Positions 21,438 through 25,356 of a stretch of 25,356 nucleotides of DNA are shown one piece after another. Source of the stretch: an uncultured Collinsella sp. (GTDB taxonomy: Bacteria > Actinomycetota > Coriobacteriia > Coriobacteriales > Coriobacteriaceae); NCBI GenBank assembly GCA_958352845.1, contig CATWQC010000025.1:1-25356 (forward strand), read 5' to 3'. The notes beneath the pieces are model-generated. The model did not search any database and had not been told where the DNA came from. It saw only the letters and a program-made list of their open reading frames with translations. Both the position numbers and the translations under genes were made by a program. Positions within the stretch are counted from its first letter, which is position 1. Each line of letters opens with the position of its first letter.

Positions 21438-22050
21438 ATCATTCAGGTTGCGACCGAAGAAGACAAGGAGACCCCCTGAGCCTGAATGATGCCCCACAGA
21501 CCGCGTCCGACCGAGCTCAAGCCGAGCTTTTCCTGACGTCCGCCTTCGCGGAGATGATGGCTGGATTGGCTATGGATTGGCAATACCAATTTGGACGATT
21601 CCGGGAGGGACGGTCCCGCCTCCCTGAACTCGACCGGCGACATGTAGCCCAGTGTCGAGTGGATCCTGAAGTTGTTGTACCAGTGCACGTAATCCGAGAG
21701 CTTGGCTCGGAGCTCGCGCGCCCCTCCTCGGTCCTGCGGAGTGGCCGACGATCTCCCCGTTGCAGAGGTCGACGAGCAGGCAGACGTAGTTCCACGATGC
21801 CCCGACGCGCACGCAGGCCAGGTCGCTGCATATTTGGGTGCGCGGCGCCCTGCCGCCGAAGCCGCGCGCGACGACGTTCGGCACGTCGGCCTCGTTGACC
21901 GCCCCGGGGTGCACCTTGAACCTCTTCCTGCCGTATGTGCCGGCCAGGCCGTTCTCCCTCATGATGCGGCAGACGCGGCGCCGGCTGACGGTAACGCCCG
22001 ACCTCCTGGGCGACGCCTTGATCTTGCGCGATCCGTTCCGGCCCTTGCTG
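21438..22050 (-). mobile_element. IS3-family element remnant (boundaries uncertain)
   Basis: Contains the decayed transposase described separately and ends abruptly against mtnN sequence near 22050. Beyond the transposase 3' end lies a perfect 10-bp inverted repeat ATCATTCAGG (21438-21447) and CCTGAATGAT (21481-21490), possibly part of an element end. The other terminus, orfA and the first part of orfB are missing, so this is a dead fragment. Confidence 0.55.
21612..22050 (-). pseudogene. IS3-family transposase (orfB) remnant, truncated, deleted and frameshifted
   Basis: Reading the minus strand from 22049, the frame gives GSRKIKASPRRSGVTVSRRR, CRIMRENGLAGTYGRKRFKVHPG, then the integrase core ICSDLACVRVGASWNYVCLLVD and EIVGHSAGPR, ending near 21726. 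After a frame change, 21715-21612 reads ELRAKLSDYVHWYNNFRIHS and TLGYMSPVEFREAG, the normal C-terminus of these proteins. The segment between GHSAGPR and ELRAKL, which should hold the second Asp and the Glu of the DDE triad, is deleted (about 80 residues expected). The N-terminus and orfA are absent. It cannot encode an active transposase. Confidence 0.88.
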
Positions 22051-22362
22051 GCGGCATGCGCCGTCGCGGCCGCCGTCGCCCCCGACATTAAGGTCCTCGA
22101 GGGCCGCGTAGTCTCCGGCGACCAGTTCGTCTCGCCCGCGGAACAGAAGGAGCGCATCCTCGCGACCTTCGGCGACCTGTGCTGCGAGATGGAGGGCTGC
22201 ACCATCGCGCAGGCCGCCTATCTCAACGGTGTGCCCCTCGTCGTCGCGCGCGCCATCAGCGACAAGCCCTGCGCCGAGGGCCAGGTCGTCGACTACAACA
22301 CCTTCGAGAAGAAGACCGTCTTCGACTGCGCCCACATCGCCGCGCGCATGGTTAAGCTTTAG
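22051..22362 (+). pseudogene. mtnN: 5'-truncated MTA/SAH nucleosidase fragment
   Basis: About 103 C-terminal codons of a 5'-methylthioadenosine/S-adenosylhomocysteine nucleosidase, out of about 230 expected. Recognisable are VLEGRVVSGDQFVSP, the substrate-contact CCEMEGCTIAQAAYLNGVP and the catalytic-Asp motif VVARAISDK, ending MVKL. The N-terminal half, including the first catalytic Glu, is missing; homology begins where the transposase remnant stops, near 22050. The frame is open upstream only through unrelated DNA. The remaining codons are undamaged, so the break may be recent. The full enzyme recycles SAH and MTA and makes the AI-2 precursor; an intact copy may exist elsewhere. Confidence 0.85.
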
Positions 22363-22417
22363 GCCCTGCGCGCCGGGGCCCTTCTTTATGTTGGGACCCC
22401 GGCGCGCAGGGCCCTTT
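22362..22417 (+). terminator. Very stable terminator after the mtnN fragment
   Basis: GGCCCTGCGCGCCGGGG (22362-22378) is the exact complement of 22397-22413, a 17-bp stem extended by CCC/GGG with one bulged A. The loop is 11 nt and CCCTTTCC follows. It is retained although the gene upstream is broken, and it insulates the regulator downstream. Confidence 0.8.
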
Positions 22418-22588
22418 CCAAAGCGAAGTGTCGAGCCGAAGTGTTGAGCGTCGGCCCTGAATGTTCAATGGCCGTTGTTTTCTGCCCCTCAAGTGGTGGA
22501 CTTTTCCTCGGGGCTGTTGATTCCCCCACGCGCCCCTTTCCGTTCTCTGTGTTCCCCTTATACTCCTTGTACGAGGAGGTAAGAAGTC
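22418..22588 (+). promoter_or_regulatory. Upstream region of the LevR-type regulator
   Basis: A good -10-like TATACT lies at 22559-22564, but no clear -35 is 16-18 bp upstream, and it is only about 25 bp before the start codon, which would leave a very short leader. GAGGAGG (22573-22579) is the ribosome binding site. Confidence 0.35.
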
Positions 22589-25336
22589 ATGGACAAGACC
22601 GCACAGGACAGCTTGGCAAAGAAGCCCGTCGACATGAGGGACAGGATTCTCGAGCATCTCGAGGCCCTCACCTCTGCCGTCTCGCTCGACGACCTTGCCC
22701 GTCTGTCCACCTCCGACATCGCCGAGACGCTCATCATCTCCAGGAGCCTGGCGAGCCAGTACCTCAACGACCTTGTTCGCGCCGGCCTTGTGGTTAAGGT
22801 GGCGGGCAGGCCTGTCCGTTATTTTCATCGCCGCGCGTTCCAGAAGCGTTTTCAGGTAAAGCTCTCTGCAAGCGAGTACGCCTCGCTCGCCGACCTCATC
22901 CAGGCGACGGGAATCGCCGATCACCGCGACTTCGCGCGTGCCGTGGGCTTCGACCTGAGCCTCAGCTCCGTTGTCGAGCAGTGCAAGGCTGCGGTTCAGT
23001 ACCCTCCGTTTGGCCTGCCCATCCTCTTGAGCGGCGGCGTGGATGTCGGTAAGTCTTTCCTTTCTCGCCTTGTGTACGAGTACGGCAAGAACCAGGGCTT
23101 GCTGTCCCGCGACTCCTCCTATGTGCGCATCGACTGCGCCGGGGTCCCGGACGCCGCCTCGTTCAACGGGCTTCTTGACGAGTCGATCGCGAAATCGCGC
23201 GGGGGTGTGGTCTTTGTCAACGGCATCGAGGCACTCTCTCCCTCTGCGATGGAGCACTGCCTTGCGACGGCCCTCGGGCTCGATGCCTCCCAGGATGCGC
23301 CGCGCGCTCGCCTCGTTCTTTCGACGACGCTTTCCGCCGATGACCCGAAGGTTTCCTCGGCCTACAGCAAAATGCCCATCTGTGCCCGCGTCCCCTCACT
23401 CAAGGAGCGGACCCCCGAGGAGCGCGAGGATCTCATCTTGAGCTTCCTGCGCAGCGAGGGGTGCCGAATCGGTTCTGATGTGAAGATCAGCCGCGGCGCA
23501 TACCGTTGCCTCGTGAACGCGGACTTTTCCGATAACATCGCCGGCTTGCGCGCCTGCGTGACGAACTGCTGCGCCAAAGCGTTCCTCAATCGCGAGGGCG
23601 ACTACGTCGTCGTTCGCCCGTATCTTCTTCCCAGCGGGCTCCTCTCCTCCGCGCAGATCGATCAGCAGCCCGACGATGGCGTTCTGATCGACGCGTCCCT
23701 GGATGCCGCCGAGAGCACAGGGCCGGTCGAGCAGGCGCTCGATGCCCTGTGCTCTCTCGATGAGCGATTCTGCGCCGGGGAGCTCTCTGTCTCCGAGCTT
23801 GTCTCGCAAGCTGTCTCCGCTGTGCGCGGCGTTGAGGATCACTTGATCTTCGGCCACGGCGTCGCCTCATCGAGGTCGCGCGCCTTCGAGCGCGTCGTGG
23901 GCGCGGTCCTTGCCGACGCAGGCTCTTCTTATGGCATCGAGCTTTCGAGGAAGGTCACTTTTCTACTGGCCCAGGAGATTTGCCTGCAGTTGTGGCCGGG
24001 CATCGGCCTGGCTAAGCGAAAGTCTGCCTGTGCGGAGCAAATTTCCCATCTCCTCGGTGCCGTGACCTCCGAATTGCCGTTTGCCTCGAGCGTCTCCGAT
24101 CAGGTCGCCGCAGACATGGAAGGGGCGCTCGGAATCTCGCTCGATCACTTCACGAAGACGCTTCTGACGCTGTGCGTCGCATCGGAGTCTCGCGACGCGA
24201 AGGCCCTTCGGACGCTCTGCGTCATCTTGTCACACGGCTACTCGACGGCGACGAGCATCGCCGACGCGGCGAACCGTATGCTCGGCGTGCATGTGTACGA
24301 GGCGGTCGACATGCCCTACGACCAGCAGCTGAAGGACATCGTCGGTCCGCTCCAGCGCCTCGTCGACCGCCATTCCTACTGCACCGGGGTCGTGTTTCTT
24401 GTTGACATGGGCTCTTTGGAGGAGGCCTATAAGGCCCTCGAGAACGTTACCGACTCCACCATCGGGGTGGTGAACAACGTCTCCACCGGGCTCGCGCTCG
24501 AGATCGGGTCCGGGCTGCTCGGCGGCAAGTCCATCGCCGAGGTTCTTGGCGATGCGACCGCCGTGTGCGTGACGCACTGCAAGGTAATCGAGCGCGTCAA
24601 CCGTGAGGACGCCATCGTCTTCTGCTCCGAGTCCGGGGTCGACGCGGCCGAGAGGATACGTCAGCTCGTCTCGCAGAGCCTCCCGCGCACCATAGGCGCG
24701 CGCCTGCTCACGAGGCCCTTCAAGCAGCTTGCCGCGAACGGGTCGAACGACGCCGTTTTCTCCGAGCACCGCGTCTGCGCCGTCATCGGCACGGGAGACC
24801 CCAGGATTGCCTCCGTTCCCTTCGTCGCCCTCGAAGACATTATGTCGACGGCGTCCGCCTCGAAGGTCGATGCCGTGTTCGGCAGGTGGCTCGACGTCTC
24901 CGAGCTCGCTTCTTTCCACGAGAAGCTGCTTTCGAATATGACGCTGCAGAACGTTATCCGCTCCATCACCATCCTCGACCCGGAGCGGCTGTTCCACGAG
25001 ATCGAGAGCGCCGTGCACGAGCTTCAGCGCAGAACGGGCGAGAAGATCAGCAGCAACGCCATCATCGGGCTGTACGTTCACCTCTGTTGCCTCGTCGAGC
25101 GCCTCGTCACCCGCAACCCCATCGAGACCTACGTCGGCCAGGATCGCTTCGAGGAAGAGCACACCGACTTCATCGAGTCCTTCAGGCAGAGTTTCTCGAG
25201 CATCTCGACGCGCTATCGCGTGGAGGTTCCTGTAAGCGAGATCGCCTACGTCTTCGACTACATCAGCGTGAGCGCCGCCCCGGCGCGAGAGGAGCGTCTC
25301 GGTGGAGTGGGAAGGATAAACTGGACTTTCTTTTAA
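22589..25336 (+). CDS. LevR-type PRD transcriptional regulator with degenerate AAA+ domain
   Basis: 915-residue multidomain regulator resembling LevR, which controls mannose-class PTS operons in response to PTS phosphorylation. Order: N-terminal winged helix (about 15-80, TSDIAETLIISRSLASQYL); AAA+ domain (about 125-335) with Walker A GGVDVGKS (149-156); PRD-like region 1 (about 390-520); EIIA-Man-like domain (about 540-650) with His549 in LSHGYSTATS; EIIB-Gat-like segment with Cys679 in FCSESGVDAAERI; and PRD 2 (about 780-890) with His831 in YVHLCCLVERL. The AAA+ part lacks a GAFTGA loop, and Walker B reads FVNGIE instead of FLDE. Phosphorylation by HPr and EIIB is expected from the family. 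ATG 22589 has GAGGAGG before it. The target operon is probably beyond the window end. Confidence 0.88.
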   Translation: MDKTAQDSLAKKPVDMRDRILEHLEALTSAVSLDDLARLSTSDIAETLIISRSLASQYLNDLVRAGLVVKVAGRPVRYFHRRAFQKRFQVKLSASEYASLADLIQATGIADHRDFARAVGFDLSLSSVVEQCKAAVQYPPFGLPILLSGGVDVGKSFLSRLVYEYGKNQGLLSRDSSYVRIDCAGVPDAASFNGLLDESIAKSRGGVVFVNGIEALSPSAMEHCLATALGLDASQDAPRARLVLSTTLSADDPKVSSAYSKMPICARVPSLKERTPEEREDLILSFLRSEGCRIGSDVKISRGAYRCLVNADFSDNIAGLRACVTNCCAKAFLNREGDYVVVRPYLLPSGLLSSAQIDQQPDDGVLIDASLDAAESTGPVEQALDALCSLDERFCAGELSVSELVSQAVSAVRGVEDHLIFGHGVASSRSRAFERVVGAVLADAGSSYGIELSRKVTFLLAQEICLQLWPGIGLAKRKSACAEQISHLLGAVTSELPFASSVSDQVAADMEGALGISLDHFTKTLLTLCVASESRDAKALRTLCVILSHGYSTATSIADAANRMLGVHVYEAVDMPYDQQLKDIVGPLQRLVDRHSYCTGVVFLVDMGSLEEAYKALENVTDSTIGVVNNVSTGLALEIGSGLLGGKSIAEVLGDATAVCVTHCKVIERVNREDAIVFCSESGVDAAERIRQLVSQSLPRTIGARLLTRPFKQLAANGSNDAVFSEHRVCAVIGTGDPRIASVPFVALEDIMSTASASKVDAVFGRWLDVSELASFHEKLLSNMTLQNVIRSITILDPERLFHEIESAVHELQRRTGEKISSNAIIGLYVHLCCLVERLVTRNPIETYVGQDRFEEEHTDFIESFRQSFSSISTRYRVEVPVSEIAYVFDYISVSAAPAREERLGGVGRINWTFF

Positions 25337-25356
25337 GGATCCTCAAGCGTATTGCC

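Noticed and set aside
21838..22362. A complete 174-residue protein ending in the nucleosidase domain
   Set aside because: The first about 71 residues are antisense translation of the transposase remnant, so the start at 21838 is not real.
1..25356. tRNA genes, rRNA genes, CRISPR arrays
   Set aside because: No cloverleaf with a TTCRANYCY-like arm, no rRNA blocks and no regularly spaced repeats were seen.

Overview
The window looks like chromosome of a high-GC Coriobacteriia member (Actinomycetota), most likely Collinsella or a close relative. This is inferred from the GC-rich codon use, the ribosomal protein sequences, a bacterial-type AccD-AccA fusion, FabK as enoyl reductase, and a LevR-type PTS regulator. 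No 16S gene is present to confirm it.

Layout. (1) 1-1168: 3' end of fusA, then rpsJ and a strong terminator. (2) 1224-2000, minus strand: birA (biotin ligase). It diverges from (3) 2177-12606: a tightly packed type II fatty acid synthesis operon, fabH-acpP-fabK-fabD-fabG-fabF-accB-fabZ-accC-accDA, followed by an orphan PTS EIIC gene and a terminator. Two near-identical 14-bp palindromes precede fabH and look like operators. (4) 12756-14570: a cation diffusion facilitator and a histidine phosphatase. (5) 14606-14770: a 165-bp inverted repeat with perfect 49-bp arms. (6) 14821-20881: the rest of the S10 cluster and the start of the spc cluster (rplC-rplD-rplW | rplB-rpsS-rplV-rpsC-rplP-rpmC-rpsQ | rplN-rplX). 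Structured leaders precede rplC, rplB and rplN, and a terminator follows rplX. (7) 20883-22417: a gene-poor scar with an internally deleted IS3-family transposase remnant abutting the 3' part of a nucleosidase (mtnN) gene. (8) 22589-25336: a large LevR-type regulator with a degenerate AAA+ domain.

How it works together. BirA attaches biotin to AccB; AccB, AccC and AccDA make malonyl-CoA; FabD moves malonyl to AcpP; FabH starts chains; FabF, FabG, FabZ and FabK run the elongation cycle. All of this lies between rpsJ and rplC, which are normally adjacent, so a lipid synthesis block has split the ribosomal S10 operon. The usual continuation after rplX (rplE and onward) is also missing, replaced by the mobile-element scar. 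The most unusual signals are the split and apparently re-leadered ribosomal operon, the long palindrome, the fabH operators, and the LevR-like protein lacking a sigma-54 contact loop.
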